In this document: in pieces, positions 1 to 9,055 of the stretch
Numbering within the stretch: the first letter of the stretch is position 1
Layout: each line of letters begins with the position of its first letter
Assembly (NCBI RefSeq): GCF_001425625.1
Contig: NZ_LMCP01000048.1
Coordinates: forward strand, 129,907-193,906
Direction of reading: 5' to 3'
Source: Mesorhizobium sp. Root102
Lineage (GTDB): Bacteria; Pseudomonadota; Alphaproteobacteria; Rhizobiales; Rhizobiaceae
Length of the DNA: 64,000 nt
Position numbers and translations under genes: made by a program
The notes under the pieces: model-generated
Database searches by the model: none
What the model saw: only the letters and a program-made list of their open reading frames with translations
Told to the model about the DNA's origin: nothing

Positions 1-730
1 TCAGATCGCCGAGCAGCTTCTTCACCGGCGGCGGATTGAGAGAACCGAGATTATAGGCCTCGTTTGGCACGCCGGCCTTCCAGGCGGCGCGCGCGGCCTC
101 GGCGCAGTCGAACACCGAGATGAACTGATAGGGGTTCCTGCCCGAACCGATCATCGGCACGGGAAGATTCCAGTCGATCAGCTTGAACAGTTTTTCCAGG
201 ATGCCGAGACGGCCGGGGCCGATGATCAGGCGCGGGCGAAACAGCGAGATCGACATGCCGCGCTTGCGCCATTCGGCCGCCAGCTCCTCGGTCTTCTGCT
301 TCGACCAGCCATATTCGCCGAGCGGCGCGACCGGGTGCTCCTCGGTCATCGGCTGGGTGACCGTGTGGCCGTAGATCATGTCGGTCGTGTAGTGGACGAG
401 CTTGGGTGCGCCGGCTCTGTCCATGGCCTGCATGATGTGCTCGGTGCCATGAAAATTGACCGGGAAGAAGAAATCGTGCCGCTTGGCGCGCACCTGGATC
501 GGCGACAGCATCTTGGCCGACAGATTGTAGACCATGTCGTCGGCCTTGAGCCCAACCGCGGCGACCGACGCCGGATCGGTGACGTCGCATTGGATGAAGC
601 GGACATTGCGGTAATGCGGCAGGTCGCTTTTGACGATGTCGGCGACGACAACCTCTTCACCATCGGTCACAAGCTTCGGGGCAAGATGGCGGCCGACGAA
701 ACCGTCGCCGCCGAAAATCACATGTCTCAT
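1..730 (-). CDS. NAD-dependent sugar epimerase/dehydratase (extended SDR), C-terminus outside window
   Basis: Read from the ATG at 730, the protein opens with a Rossmann nucleotide-binding loop GGDGFVG (residues 7-13) and has the catalytic YGWSK pair (Tyr140, Lys144), so it is an extended short-chain dehydrogenase of the NAD-dependent epimerase class. About 243 codons are visible and the frame is still open at the window edge. Its start overlaps the stop of the small membrane-protein gene (ATGA), so the two are probably translationally coupled. Neighbours (polyprenyl transferase, DprE1-like oxidase, small flippase-like protein) suggest work on a lipid-linked or nucleotide sugar. The exact substrate cannot be read from the sequence. 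Confidence 0.88.
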   Translation of the reverse strand, partial: MRHVIFGGDGFVGRHLAPKLVTDGEEVVVADIVKSDLPHYRNVRFIQCDVTDPASVAAVGLKADDMVYNLSAKMLSPIQVRAKRHDFFFPVNFHGTEHIMQAMDRAGAPKLVHYTTDMIYGHTVTQPMTEEHPVAPLGEYGWSKQKTEELAAEWRKRGMSISLFRPRLIIGPGRLGILEKLFKLIDWNLPVPMIGSGRNPYQFISVFDCAEAARAAWKAGVPNEAYNLGSLNPPPVKKLLGDL

Positions 731-1176
731 CGAAGGCTCTCGTTTGCCTGGATCTTGTCGGGCGTGATGGAAGCAGTCTGGTCTTCATGCCCTCGCCCGC
801 CCAAATCCCGGCCACTTTGGGCGATCAGCACGGTTCCGACGCAGATGAACGCGATGCCGGCGATGCGCCAGCCATTGAGGTCCTCGCGGAAGACGAAATA
901 GGCGAAGATGGCGACGGCCACATAGGCGAGGCTGAGGAACGGATAGGCGAAGGAGAGCTCGACCTTGGACAGCACAAAGAGGTGCGAGGCCATCGATATG
1001 ACGAAGGTGCAAAGGCCCAGGAACACCCAGGGGCTGAAGACGATCTGCAACAGCTTGACGAGCGGATTGACGCCCTCGAACGAGATCGGCCCGAGCGACA
1101 TCATGCCTTGCTTCAGCATCAGCTGTGCAGCAGCATTGGTCATGACCGTAAAGAGAATGAAGACGATGTATTTCAT
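727..1176 (-). CDS. EamA/SMR-like small membrane transporter, possible lipid-linked sugar flippase subunit
   Basis: About 149 residues with four strongly hydrophobic stretches (near residues 3-20, 45-70, 75-95 and 102-120), the size and layout of small multidrug resistance/EamA half-transporters such as ArnE-type subunits. The ATG at 1176 gives a natural MKYIVFILF start; a TTG at 1185 lies closer to a GGGG stretch and is an alternative. The tail after the last helix is charged and soluble. It overlaps the epimerase start by 4 bp. Beside a UbiA-type prenyltransferase and a DprE1-like oxidase, a role in flipping a polyprenyl-phosphate pentose is plausible. This is inferred from context, not from specific residues. 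Confidence 0.8.
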   Translation of the reverse strand: MKYIVFILFTVMTNAAAQLMLKQGMMSLGPISFEGVNPLVKLLQIVFSPWVFLGLCTFVISMASHLFVLSKVELSFAYPFLSLAYVAVAIFAYFVFREDLNGWRIAGIAFICVGTVLIAQSGRDLGGRGHEDQTASITPDKIQANESLR

Positions 1177-1300
1177 GTGTTCCAAGCCACCCCTTCACGC
1201 CTCCTATTACAAACCCGCAAATATTTCGTGAAGCCACAAGAATGTTTTGAGTGAATCGTGGGTTTAACGATTCGGAAACCAAGAATTACTCGAATTTTAG

Positions 1301-2653
1301 CTATTCCGCCGCCTCGACCGCACCTCGCCGCGTGTCCAGCTTCCTTGCCGTCCGCGCCCAGAAGTCGGACATGAAGGCAGGATCGCGAAGCGCCTCCAGC
1401 CGCGGCCATTTGGGAAAAGACGAAGCGAAGATGTCGGCGCCCATGCGGGCGTCCTTGTAGGGGTTGACCGCGCCTTCCGCCTCGACCGTGATCCGATCGA
1501 GGTCCCGCAACAAGGCGAGCGTCGCAGCCCCCCTGTTGGGGAAATCCAGCGTCAGCGTGTAGCCGGGGCGCGGGAATGAGAGCAGCGCCGGCGAGCGGAT
1601 GGAGCCGAAGCGTTTCAGCACAGTGAGGAACGAGCCCTGCCCTGCTTGCCTTGCAGCCGCCAGCAGTGCCGGCACCGCCTCGCGCGCCGTCTCTTCCGGC
1701 ACCACGCTCTGGTGCTGGAAAAGCCCTTTCGGCCCATAAAGCCGGTTCCAGTCACGCACGCCGTCGAGCGGGAAGAAGAAGCCTTGATATCCGACTTGGC
1801 GCGGCACTGTTGCCCGGCCCTTCTTCCACCTGTAGGCGGCGTTGAAGGCAGTCAGGAACGGCCGATTGAGCACATTGAACGGCGGCTGCACCGGCACCGA
1901 GAGATTGCCGCCGGCGCGCGAGGCGGCATGCGAGCCGTGCTCGGCGTGATTGCCTGACAACAGCAACCCGCGACCGCTGTTGCGGCCGCCGGCAAGCTGG
2001 TCGATCCAGGCGACCGCATATTCATTGGCCCGATCGGCCGCCTCGGCGAGGTCGAAGAATTCGCCAAGGTCGCGAAACGGCATCGCCTTCTCCATGATGT
2101 CGAGGGAAGGAACACGCATCAACCGGATCGAAGCCGACAGGATGAGACCGGTCAGCCCCATGCCGCCGATCGTCGCCGCAAATAGCCGCGCATTGTCTGT
2201 CGCTGAGCAGCGGTGGGTCTTTCCGTCGGACGTGAGCAGCGTGAAGGTCTCGACATGGCAGCCGAAGGTGCCGCGCCGGTGATGGTTCTTGCCATGCACG
2301 TCATTGGCGATGGCGCCGCCGAGTGTGACGAATTGGGTGCCTGGCACAACCGCCGGGAAGAAGCCGTAAGGGGCAGCATAGGCGATGATGTCGGACAACA
2401 GCACGCCGGCATCCGCCTCGAGAACGCCGGTTTCGGCGTTGAAGGCGCGAATCCGGTTTAGCGATCGCATGTCGACGACCGCGCCGGCCTGGTTCTGGCA
2501 GGAGTCACCGTAGGAGCGGCCATTACCATAGGCAAGCAAAGACGCTGGCTTGGCCTGACCGCCCTTCAGCAGCGCGATCGCCTCATCGGCACCGACGGCG
2601 CGCGGCGCCGGCGGCGTGGCAAGGCCGAAACTCTGGAAGCGCTCGGTGGCCAT
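1301..2653 (-). CDS. FAD-dependent oxidoreductase, DprE1-like (decaprenylphosphoryl-ribose oxidase family)
   Basis: A 450-residue protein with the FAD PP-loop YGNGRSYGD near residues 42-50 and a second FAD segment GTQFVTLGGAIANDVHGK near residue 105, typical of the vanillyl-alcohol-oxidase fold and closest in pattern to DprE1. DprE1 oxidises the 2'-OH of polyprenyl-phosphoryl ribose, the first half of its epimerisation to arabinose. The ATG at 2653 has GGAGG about 9 nt upstream and lies 2 bp after the stop of the HAD-UbiA gene, which would supply the phosphoribosylated lipid. The visible partner reductase is an extended SDR, not the classical DprE2 type, so the second step is less certain. 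Confidence 0.87.
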   Translation of the reverse strand: MATERFQSFGLATPPAPRAVGADEAIALLKGGQAKPASLLAYGNGRSYGDSCQNQAGAVVDMRSLNRIRAFNAETGVLEADAGVLLSDIIAYAAPYGFFPAVVPGTQFVTLGGAIANDVHGKNHHRRGTFGCHVETFTLLTSDGKTHRCSATDNARLFAATIGGMGLTGLILSASIRLMRVPSLDIMEKAMPFRDLGEFFDLAEAADRANEYAVAWIDQLAGGRNSGRGLLLSGNHAEHGSHAASRAGGNLSVPVQPPFNVLNRPFLTAFNAAYRWKKGRATVPRQVGYQGFFFPLDGVRDWNRLYGPKGLFQHQSVVPEETAREAVPALLAAARQAGQGSFLTVLKRFGSIRSPALLSFPRPGYTLTLDFPNRGAATLALLRDLDRITVEAEGAVNPYKDARMGADIFASSFPKWPRLEALRDPAFMSDFWARTARKLDTRRGAVEAAE

Positions 2654-2655
2654 AC

Positions 2656-4089
2656 CTACCAGCCTCCGACGACCAGCATCACCGCACCGATCAGCACCAC
2701 GATCTGGCTGCGCCAGTCGCGGATAATGAAGACGACCGGATCGTCATGCATCTCGTCGCGGCGCGCCAGGATCCAGACGCGCATGGTGAGATAAAGCACG
2801 ATCGGCGCCAGCGGCCAGATCAGCCACGGATGCGGATAAAGCTCGCGCACCGCGACACTGTCCATATAGAGCGCCAGCACCAGCGCCGAGGAGAAGGCCG
2901 AGGCCATGCCGGCCTGGGCGACGATCTCCTGGTCTTCGGTGCGATAGCCACGCCCGGCAATGCGCTCGCCAGGCGGGATGGCGGTGGTGCGCAGTTCGAC
3001 GAAGCGCTTCACCAGCGCCAGCGACAAAAAGAAGAAGATCGAGAAGGCCAGCAGCCAGAACGAGACTTCGACGCCGGTCGCCGCCGCCCCGGCCAGGACA
3101 CGGATCGTATAGAGGCCGGCGAGCGTCAGCACGTCGACCAAGAGCATGCGCTTGAACGACAGCGAATAGGCAGTGGTGACGACCATGTAGCCACCGAGCA
3201 CAGCTAGGAATTCGGGCGACAAGAACAACCCGGTGCCGATGCCGATCGCCAAAAGTACGGCGATCGCGCCAAGGCCGAACGGGATCGACAGCGCACCGCT
3301 GGCGAACGGCCTGTTGCGCTTGGTGAGGTGTTTGCGGTCGAGCGCGAGGTCGAAGAAATCATTGAGGATGTAGATGGCCGAGGCCACCGCGCTGAACGAG
3401 ACGAATGCCAGCAGGCATTGCCAGATCATGTCGGTGTTGAAGTATTCGTGCGAGAGCACCATCGGCACGGCGATCAGCGAGTTCTTCAGCCACTGATGCA
3501 CGCGCAGCATCTTGACGATAGTCCGCAAATTCGGCTTCGGCGCAGGCATCGTCTCGGCGCCATGGGCCGCTTGCCAGCGCGCGGCATGGCGATCGGGTGC
3601 GATGACAATCGCGTTGCGCGCGGCGTCGAAGACCTGAAGGTCATGGCGGCTGTTGCCCGCGTAGTCGAAGCCGCCATCGCCATAGGCCGCGATCAGCGAG
3701 GCGCGCTTCCTGCCCGAGGTAAGATTGGCGAGGCCATCGGTAGCCAGCACCCGGTCGAAAATGCCGAGATGGGCAGCGATGGCGTCTGCGAATTTGCGTG
3801 GCGTACCGGTCGCCAGCACGATCTTGCGGCCCTCGGCGTGCTCGGTGCGGAGGCGGCAAAGCAGCACCTCGCGATAGGGCAGCAATGCCGGATCGATGTC
3901 GATCCGCTGTGCGATCGCCTGCTTCAGCCGCGCCGGCCCGCCGGCGGCCCAGAACGGCACGAGGAAGATATAGAGCGGGTTCTTCTTGAGAAGGATGAAC
4001 AGCCCTTCCCACAACAGGTCGGTCGCGATCAGCGTGCCATCGAGATCGACCGCAAGCGGTATTGCGTTCCTGTCCGACCGCGCATCCAT
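2656..4089 (-). CDS. HAD-superfamily phosphatase fused to UbiA prenyltransferase (polyprenyl-phosphate phosphoribosyltransferase-like)
   Basis: The 477-residue protein has two parts. The N-terminal ~200 residues are a haloacid-dehalogenase domain with nucleophile motif DLDGT (15-19). The C-terminal ~280 residues are a multi-helix UbiA domain with the prenyl-diphosphate motif NDFFDLALD followed by RPFASG. In Mycobacterium the UbiA enzyme makes decaprenyl-phosphoryl-5-phosphoribose and a separate phosphatase removes the 5-phosphate. The fusion could do both steps (inference). ATG 4089 is chosen over the longer frame because AGGACGGAC sits just upstream and family similarity starts there. It is the first gene of the minus-strand cluster. 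Confidence 0.88.
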   Translation of the reverse strand: MDARSDRNAIPLAVDLDGTLIATDLLWEGLFILLKKNPLYIFLVPFWAAGGPARLKQAIAQRIDIDPALLPYREVLLCRLRTEHAEGRKIVLATGTPRKFADAIAAHLGIFDRVLATDGLANLTSGRKRASLIAAYGDGGFDYAGNSRHDLQVFDAARNAIVIAPDRHAARWQAAHGAETMPAPKPNLRTIVKMLRVHQWLKNSLIAVPMVLSHEYFNTDMIWQCLLAFVSFSAVASAIYILNDFFDLALDRKHLTKRNRPFASGALSIPFGLGAIAVLLAIGIGTGLFLSPEFLAVLGGYMVVTTAYSLSFKRMLLVDVLTLAGLYTIRVLAGAAATGVEVSFWLLAFSIFFFLSLALVKRFVELRTTAIPPGERIAGRGYRTEDQEIVAQAGMASAFSSALVLALYMDSVAVRELYPHPWLIWPLAPIVLYLTMRVWILARRDEMHDDPVVFIIRDWRSQIVVLIGAVMLVVGGW

Positions 4090-4265
4090 GTCCGTCCTGC
4101 CTGCCAGCGTATGATCCGCAGAACGGATCTCGTTTCGCGCCGCGTTTCGGCGTCTTGAAGCTGGTATAGCCGGGAACGGCATATCGAACGTTAAAACGCC
4201 CGGTTGTAGACGGCTGCCGTGGCGGTATTTCCGGCGTCATTGTTAAAAAAACGCTACCGGAAACG

Positions 4266-4296
4266 ATAAAAGGCCGAGCAAATTGCCCGGCCTTTC
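4266..4296 (-). terminator. Rho-independent terminator after the small secreted-protein gene
   Basis: Inverted repeat AAAGGCCGGGC / GCTCGGCCTTT with one mismatch and a 5-nt loop, followed on the minus strand by TTTT. It begins 18 bp beyond the stop of the gene ending at 4314. The arms are symmetric, so it may also act weakly on the plus strand. Confidence 0.65.
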
Positions 4297-4313
4297 CTGT
4301 CATGCCGTCGGAA

Positions 4314-4577
4314 TTACTTGATGCGGGCGACGCCACCCGAGATTTCGACCGTTTCCGAACCGGTCAGGGCTTCGAGGTCACCGTTCGGCAAGGTGACGAA
4401 ACAGCCGTTCGGGCAGAACTCAACCGTTTCGCCTCCGGCCAGCGCGAGGTCGGTCTTGCTGCCGCCCTCCGTCACGACCAGCGTGCGGGTCTCGGCGTCC
4501 TTGTTGACCGCGCTCGCGGCATGGGCCGAGCCTATGGCGGCGACCAGGGCGACGGCAGCGACGAGAGACTTCCACAT
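4314..4577 (-). CDS. Small secreted hypothetical protein (87 aa)
   Basis: ATG 4577 begins a classical signal peptide (MWKSLVAAVALVAAIGSAHA, likely cut after AHA), leaving a mature protein of about 67 residues. The mature part contains a CPNGC cysteine pair and alternating acidic and beta-prone segments, ending GGVARIK. No catalytic motif is visible. Small periplasmic proteins of this form are common in rhizobia, but I do not recognise a function. The gene stands alone and is closed by the terminator at 4266-4296. A longer frame to 4685 exists but would bury the signal peptide. Confidence 0.75.
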   Translation of the reverse strand: MWKSLVAAVALVAAIGSAHAASAVNKDAETRTLVVTEGGSKTDLALAGGETVEFCPNGCFVTLPNGDLEALTGSETVEISGGVARIK

Positions 4578-4734
4578 GGTGCAATATCGGTGTTCCCACC
4601 GCCTCTGTTGCATTTCGCAAGGCATTTTCGCCTTTGCATGGGAGCTTATATGAGATGGAAGCTGAACCGCAACTGAATGCCGCATTCATGCCGCAATTGG
4701 CTTTCGGCGGTATCGGGACCTACGGACCCTGAGC

Positions 4735-7239
4735 CTAGTCCGGATCGGGCTTCTTGGTTTTGCGGGACTTGGCCAGTCGCCTCTTCTCCGCCTCGGCTTC
4801 GGCCTTCACCTGTTCCTGTTCGGCGAAGTCGGCCTCGATCTTGTCGTCATCGGTCGGCCAGGCCTTGGGCTTGTGGACCTCGAGGACGGCGCGCGGTGTC
4901 GAGGGGATCTCGATATGCTCACCGCTGAATTTTTCGAGGACGGCAAAACGGATGTCGTTCTGCGCGATGTTGCCATTCATCACGTCGGCCAGGAACACGC
5001 GAATTTCGAATTCGAGTGCTGCCGTGCCGAAATTGGAAAACAGCACGAAGGGTTCCGGGTTCTTCAGCACCAGAGGATGGCCGCGTGCGATCTCCAGCAG
5101 GATTGCGTGGACCTGCTTGACGTCACTGCCATAGGCGACGCCGATCTTGATGTCGACGCGGCCGAGCTTGTTGCGGTGCGTCCAGTTGCCGACGGCGTTG
5201 TTGATCAGGTTCGAATTGGGCAGGATCACCGACTGCCGCTGGAAGGTCTCGATCTCGGTGGCGCGCACGCTGATCTTCTTGACGGTTCCGCTGACATCGC
5301 CGGCGACGATCCAGTCGCCGACCTTGAACGGCCGCTCGGCCAAAAGGATCAGTCCGGAGACGAAATTGGACACCACATTCTGCAGGCCAAAACCGATACC
5401 GAGGGAGAGAGCGCCGGCGACCAGCGCTAGACTGGACAGGTCGATGCCTGCTGCCGATATGCCAACGAGCGCCGCAAGGGCGACGCCGGCATAGCCGACC
5501 GCCAGCCGGATCGAGTTGCGCACTCCGGCATCGACCTTGCCGCGCGCCATCACCGAACCGTCGAGCCAGCCCTGGAACCAGCGCGTCAGGAAATAGCCTA
5601 TGACGAAGACGACGATGCCGGAGAGGATGCCGGTGACCGAAATCGTCACCGAGCCGATATTGATCCCGGTTGCCAGCTTGTAGGCCCAGGCCTGGATATC
5701 GCCGGGCTGGAAGCCCCACATCAGCAGGATCAGCGGCAGGAACACCAGCACGATCATCAGGTTGATGGCGACGCTGACGACAAGGCCAAGCTGGTCGAGC
5801 GCCGTGTCCTCGTAGCTCGAATTGGCCGACAGCCAGCGCCCGACGGAGGTGTTGGCGAAAGCGCCCTCTTCGCCGATCGCCCGCGCCGACAGGAAGCCGA
5901 TATAGGCGGTGATCAGCGCGGTGCCGGTAACGACGACCTGCAGCGAGACGAACAGGGCAAGGCCGATATAGCCGAGCAGCGCGGCGACGATGGTGAAAAC
6001 ACCGAGCGCTAGCGCTGTATAGCGTAGCCATGCCGGCCACGGCCGCCAGCTTCCGTCACGCGCCTTGAACGGCCTCAGCATCGCCATCAGGATCAGGATG
6101 ACGCCGACGATGATGGTGGCGCCGAAACTGCGGGCGATGGTCAATGACAACGGCGAGCCCATCTTGTCGTTGATCACCGACAGGAAATAATTGACGCCGA
6201 TGACCACGGCCATGGCGGTGGTCAGCCGCACCAGCCAGCGTGCCGGACCTGTCTCGACCGGGACAAGGCGCCAGTTCGGCAGCCTCGGCTCGAGCGCCGC
6301 ATTGGTCAGCCGGTTCACGCAGAACACTCCCCCGATGACGGCCGCCAGTGCATTGAGGAAAAGGCCGATGTCGCCGCGCAACACATTGTAATAATTGAAA
6401 AAGAACACCGTGGAGGCCAGGAACACGCCGACCGCGAGCGTCGGCAGCAAGGTCGACCAGAAGGCAACCGACAACCGACTGAGATAGGACGGGTCTTCAT
6501 TGGAAGGGTCTGCTTCGAACACACGCCCGAACAGGCGCCTGCCGCCGACCAGCAACACCAGCGCCAGCCCGAGCGCCACGAAGGTTGCGGCCAGGATAGC
6601 CTGGAACTTGAACCTAAAGGCGAAGCTCAGCCAGGACGACACAGCCTTGTAGAAATTACCGAATTCGTCCCTGGCGTCCGAAAAGACCAGCGGGCTAAGT
6701 GCGTCGGATAGCACATAGCGCTTGGTGAGCACATTGCGGAACAGCTCGCTGCGCATGTTGCCGATCTTGTCGATCAGCCCGCTGATGCGGATCGACAAGG
6801 ACTGAGCCAGCGAAATCACCGCGTTGATTTCCGCCTTCTCCGACACCAGCGCCTGGCGTTCGCCGCTGACGATGTCGGGCTCCGGCGGCTGGCCGGCGGC
6901 GGGCGCTGGCCCGATCTGCTCAAGGCGGCTGTTGATCTCGCCAAGGCGTGTGCGGAAGGCCAACGCGCTGTTCAGCGATTGCCGCGACAGTTCCTCGAGC
7001 TGCAGGCGAATATCGACGAGGCTGCCATCGTCCTCTGCGTCCTGCTGGATCTGCTTCTCGAAATTATCGGTCTTGGTCGTCAAATCCTGCAGGATCTTCT
7101 GCTGGTCGGCGATCAGCCCGGCAGGTGCCTGGCCGAGGCCTTGCGCTGCCGCGTCGAATGACGGCGGTGCCGAAACGACAAGCGCGAGGAGCAAAATGAG
7201 ACGAAGCAATCGGAAAAGCATGATTTGTTGGCGACTCAT
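4735..7239 (-). CDS. Large mechanosensitive channel, MscS family with DUF3772-like periplasmic domain
   Basis: About 834 residues: an N-terminal signal-like segment, a predicted periplasmic coiled-coil region (to ~residue 175), about ten membrane spans, then the MscS core. The core is clear near residue 615: a Gly/Ala-rich pore helix, then LQNVVSNFVSG, the ERPFKVGDWI beta domain and the ILPNSNLINNAVGNW segment. The C-terminus is highly charged and lysine-rich. Such MscK/MscM-like proteins release solutes on hypo-osmotic shock. The start is uncertain (TTG 7254, ATG 7239 or ATG 7221) because no strong ribosome site is visible. The neighbouring betaine-related catabolic genes make an osmolyte link attractive, but this is only inference. 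Confidence 0.9.
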   Translation of the reverse strand: MSRQQIMLFRLLRLILLLALVVSAPPSFDAAAQGLGQAPAGLIADQQKILQDLTTKTDNFEKQIQQDAEDDGSLVDIRLQLEELSRQSLNSALAFRTRLGEINSRLEQIGPAPAAGQPPEPDIVSGERQALVSEKAEINAVISLAQSLSIRISGLIDKIGNMRSELFRNVLTKRYVLSDALSPLVFSDARDEFGNFYKAVSSWLSFAFRFKFQAILAATFVALGLALVLLVGGRRLFGRVFEADPSNEDPSYLSRLSVAFWSTLLPTLAVGVFLASTVFFFNYYNVLRGDIGLFLNALAAVIGGVFCVNRLTNAALEPRLPNWRLVPVETGPARWLVRLTTAMAVVIGVNYFLSVINDKMGSPLSLTIARSFGATIIVGVILILMAMLRPFKARDGSWRPWPAWLRYTALALGVFTIVAALLGYIGLALFVSLQVVVTGTALITAYIGFLSARAIGEEGAFANTSVGRWLSANSSYEDTALDQLGLVVSVAINLMIVLVFLPLILLMWGFQPGDIQAWAYKLATGINIGSVTISVTGILSGIVVFVIGYFLTRWFQGWLDGSVMARGKVDAGVRNSIRLAVGYAGVALAALVGISAAGIDLSSLALVAGALSLGIGFGLQNVVSNFVSGLILLAERPFKVGDWIVAGDVSGTVKKISVRATEIETFQRQSVILPNSNLINNAVGNWTHRNKLGRVDIKIGVAYGSDVKQVHAILLEIARGHPLVLKNPEPFVLFSNFGTAALEFEIRVFLADVMNGNIAQNDIRFAVLEKFSGEHIEIPSTPRAVLEVHKPKAWPTDDDKIEADFAEQEQVKAEAEAEKRRLAKSRKTKKPDPD

Positions 7240-7405
7240 GGACGGCAAAGGCAATTTGAAAGCGTGTCCTTGATAAAGACGGCCATATCATGGGGCAAGC
7301 CGTCGCATCGATCACTCACTCCTGCCTGATCGGCGGCTCATCCGATCATTGTCCCCGTCGATCCCTGAGCAATGCGTCGGCCAGTCGAAAGGCAATGGCG
7401 CAATA

Positions 7406-7446
7406 TTGGCTTTGCGGATGCGGCCTGCTCTATAGTCTGCCGCATC
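7406..7446 (+). promoter_or_regulatory. Candidate promoter/operator upstream of soxB
   Basis: A perfect 8-bp inverted repeat GATGCGGC (7417-7424) and GCCGCATC (7439-7446), 14 nt apart, brackets a TATAGT hexamer (7431-7436) that resembles a -10 element. TTGGCT at 7406-7411 could serve as -35, but the spacing of 19 is long. It lies 20 bp before the soxB start, the right place for an operator controlling soxBDAG. Confidence 0.45.
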
Positions 7447-7466
7447 GCCCGAACCGGATGACAATG

Positions 7467-8726
7467 ATGGCAGAGTATTCGGCCTTTTCGCTGCTCGCGA
7501 ACGCGCTCAAGGGAAACAGGGACTGGAAACCGGCCTGGCGCAAGCCGGACCCGAAGGCGTCCTATGATGTCATCATCATCGGCGGCGGCGGCCATGGGCT
7601 GGCCACCGCCTATTATCTTGCCAAGGAACACGGCATCACCAATGTCGCCGTGCTGGAAAAGGGCTGGCTAGGCTCCGGCAATGTCGGCCGCAACACCACG
7701 GCTGTGCGTTCGAACTATCTGCTGCCGGCCAACACCCGCTTCTACGAACATTCGATGAAGCTGTGGGAGAACCTGTCGCACGAACTTAACTACAACGTCA
7801 TGTTCTCGCAGCGCGGCTGCCTGAATCTGGCGCACACGCCGGCCCAGTTCGACGACTATGCCAGGCGTGGCAACGCCATGCGCCATCTCGGCGTCGACGC
7901 CGAGCTGATGACGCCGGCGCAAATCAAACGTCTGATCCCGGCGCTTGATATCTCCGACAGCGCACGCTTTCCGGTGGTCGGCGGCCTGATGCAGCGGCGC
8001 GCCGGCACTGCCCGCCACGATGCGGTGGCCTGGGGCTATGCGCGTGGCGCCGACCGTCGCGGCGTTGACATCATCGAGAATTGCGAGGTCACCGGCTTCC
8101 TGCGTGACGGCGACCGCATCACCGGCGTGTCCACCTCGCGCGGCGACATCCGCGCCAAGAAGGTGGCCGTTGCGGTCGCCGGCAGCACCGGACGCGTCAT
8201 GCAGCTGGCCGGCATCGACACGATGCCGATCGAAAGCCATGTGCTGCAGGCCTTCGTCACGGAATCGCTGAAACCCTTCATCGACACCGTCGTCACCTTC
8301 GGCATGGGCCATTTCTACATGTCGCAGTCGGACAAGGGCGGCCTTATCTATGGCGGCGACATAGACGGCTACAACAGCTACGCCCAGCGCGGCAATTTGC
8401 CTGTCGTCGACGAGGTGATGAGCGAAATGCTGGCGCTGTTCCCAGGTCTTGCCCGCGTGCGCATGCTGCGCTCCTGGGGCGGCGTCTGCGACATGTCGAT
8501 GGACGGCTCACCGATCATCACAGCCGGGCCCCTGCCCGGCATGTATCTCAACTGCGGCTGGTGCTATGGCGGTTTCAAGGCGACGCCGGCTTCCGGCTGG
8601 TGCTTTGCCTGGACCATCGCCAAGGACCAGCCGCACGACCTCAACGCCCCCTTCACCCTCGACCGCTTCCATCGCGGCCTGGTGATCGACGACAAGGGCC
8701 AGGGTGCAAACCCCAGGCTGCATTAG
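7467..8726 (+). CDS. soxB: Sarcosine oxidase beta subunit
   Basis: The 419-residue protein matches the usual length of the FAD- and FMN-carrying beta subunit of heterotetrameric sarcosine oxidase. The family signature YSAFSLLANAL is at the N-terminus, the FAD loop IIIGGGGHG at residues 36-44, and the C-terminus carries the GWCYGGFKATPASGW segment typical of SoxB. The enzyme oxidises sarcosine to glycine plus a one-carbon unit and hydrogen peroxide. ATG 7467 is chosen because family similarity begins there; ATGs at 7458 and 7464 are in frame just upstream. It is first in the compact operon soxB-soxD-soxA-soxG. Confidence 0.96.
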   Translation: MAEYSAFSLLANALKGNRDWKPAWRKPDPKASYDVIIIGGGGHGLATAYYLAKEHGITNVAVLEKGWLGSGNVGRNTTAVRSNYLLPANTRFYEHSMKLWENLSHELNYNVMFSQRGCLNLAHTPAQFDDYARRGNAMRHLGVDAELMTPAQIKRLIPALDISDSARFPVVGGLMQRRAGTARHDAVAWGYARGADRRGVDIIENCEVTGFLRDGDRITGVSTSRGDIRAKKVAVAVAGSTGRVMQLAGIDTMPIESHVLQAFVTESLKPFIDTVVTFGMGHFYMSQSDKGGLIYGGDIDGYNSYAQRGNLPVVDEVMSEMLALFPGLARVRMLRSWGGVCDMSMDGSPIITAGPLPGMYLNCGWCYGGFKATPASGWCFAWTIAKDQPHDLNAPFTLDRFHRGLVIDDKGQGANPRLH

Positions 8727-8743
8727 GCATTAGGTAGAATCCA

Positions 8744-9055
8744 ATGTTGATCACTTGCCCCTATTGCGGCCCGCGCGACGTCATCGAATTCACCTATCAG
8801 GGTGACGGCAACCGTGAGCGCCCCGACCCAGCTTCGCAGAATTTCGAAGCGTGGAACGCCTATGTCTACGACCGGCTGAACCCGGCCGGCGATCACAACG
8901 AGATTTGGCAGCATTCCGGCGGTTGCCGCGCTCATCTCAAGGTCGTGCGCAACACGCTGACGCACGAGATTTCCAGCGTTGTCTTCACACGGGGTGATCA
9001 TGGGCGCGGCGATCATGGCTCGGCCGCGCGCGGCAAGGCGGAGGACAAGTCATGA
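8744..9055 (+). CDS. soxD: Sarcosine oxidase delta subunit
   Basis: A 103-residue protein beginning MLITCPYCGPRDVIEF. The CPYC pair together with a later HSGGC form the zinc-binding set of the SoxD family. The body is Trp/Arg-rich (W..WNAYVY..LNPAG), as in known delta subunits, and the C-terminus is a short, charged, variable tail. The subunit is structural in the alpha-beta-gamma-delta enzyme. It starts 17 bp after soxB and overlaps the soxA start by 4 bp (ATGA), so translation is coupled. Confidence 0.95.
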   Translation: MLITCPYCGPRDVIEFTYQGDGNRERPDPASQNFEAWNAYVYDRLNPAGDHNEIWQHSGGCRAHLKVVRNTLTHEISSVVFTRGDHGRGDHGSAARGKAEDKS

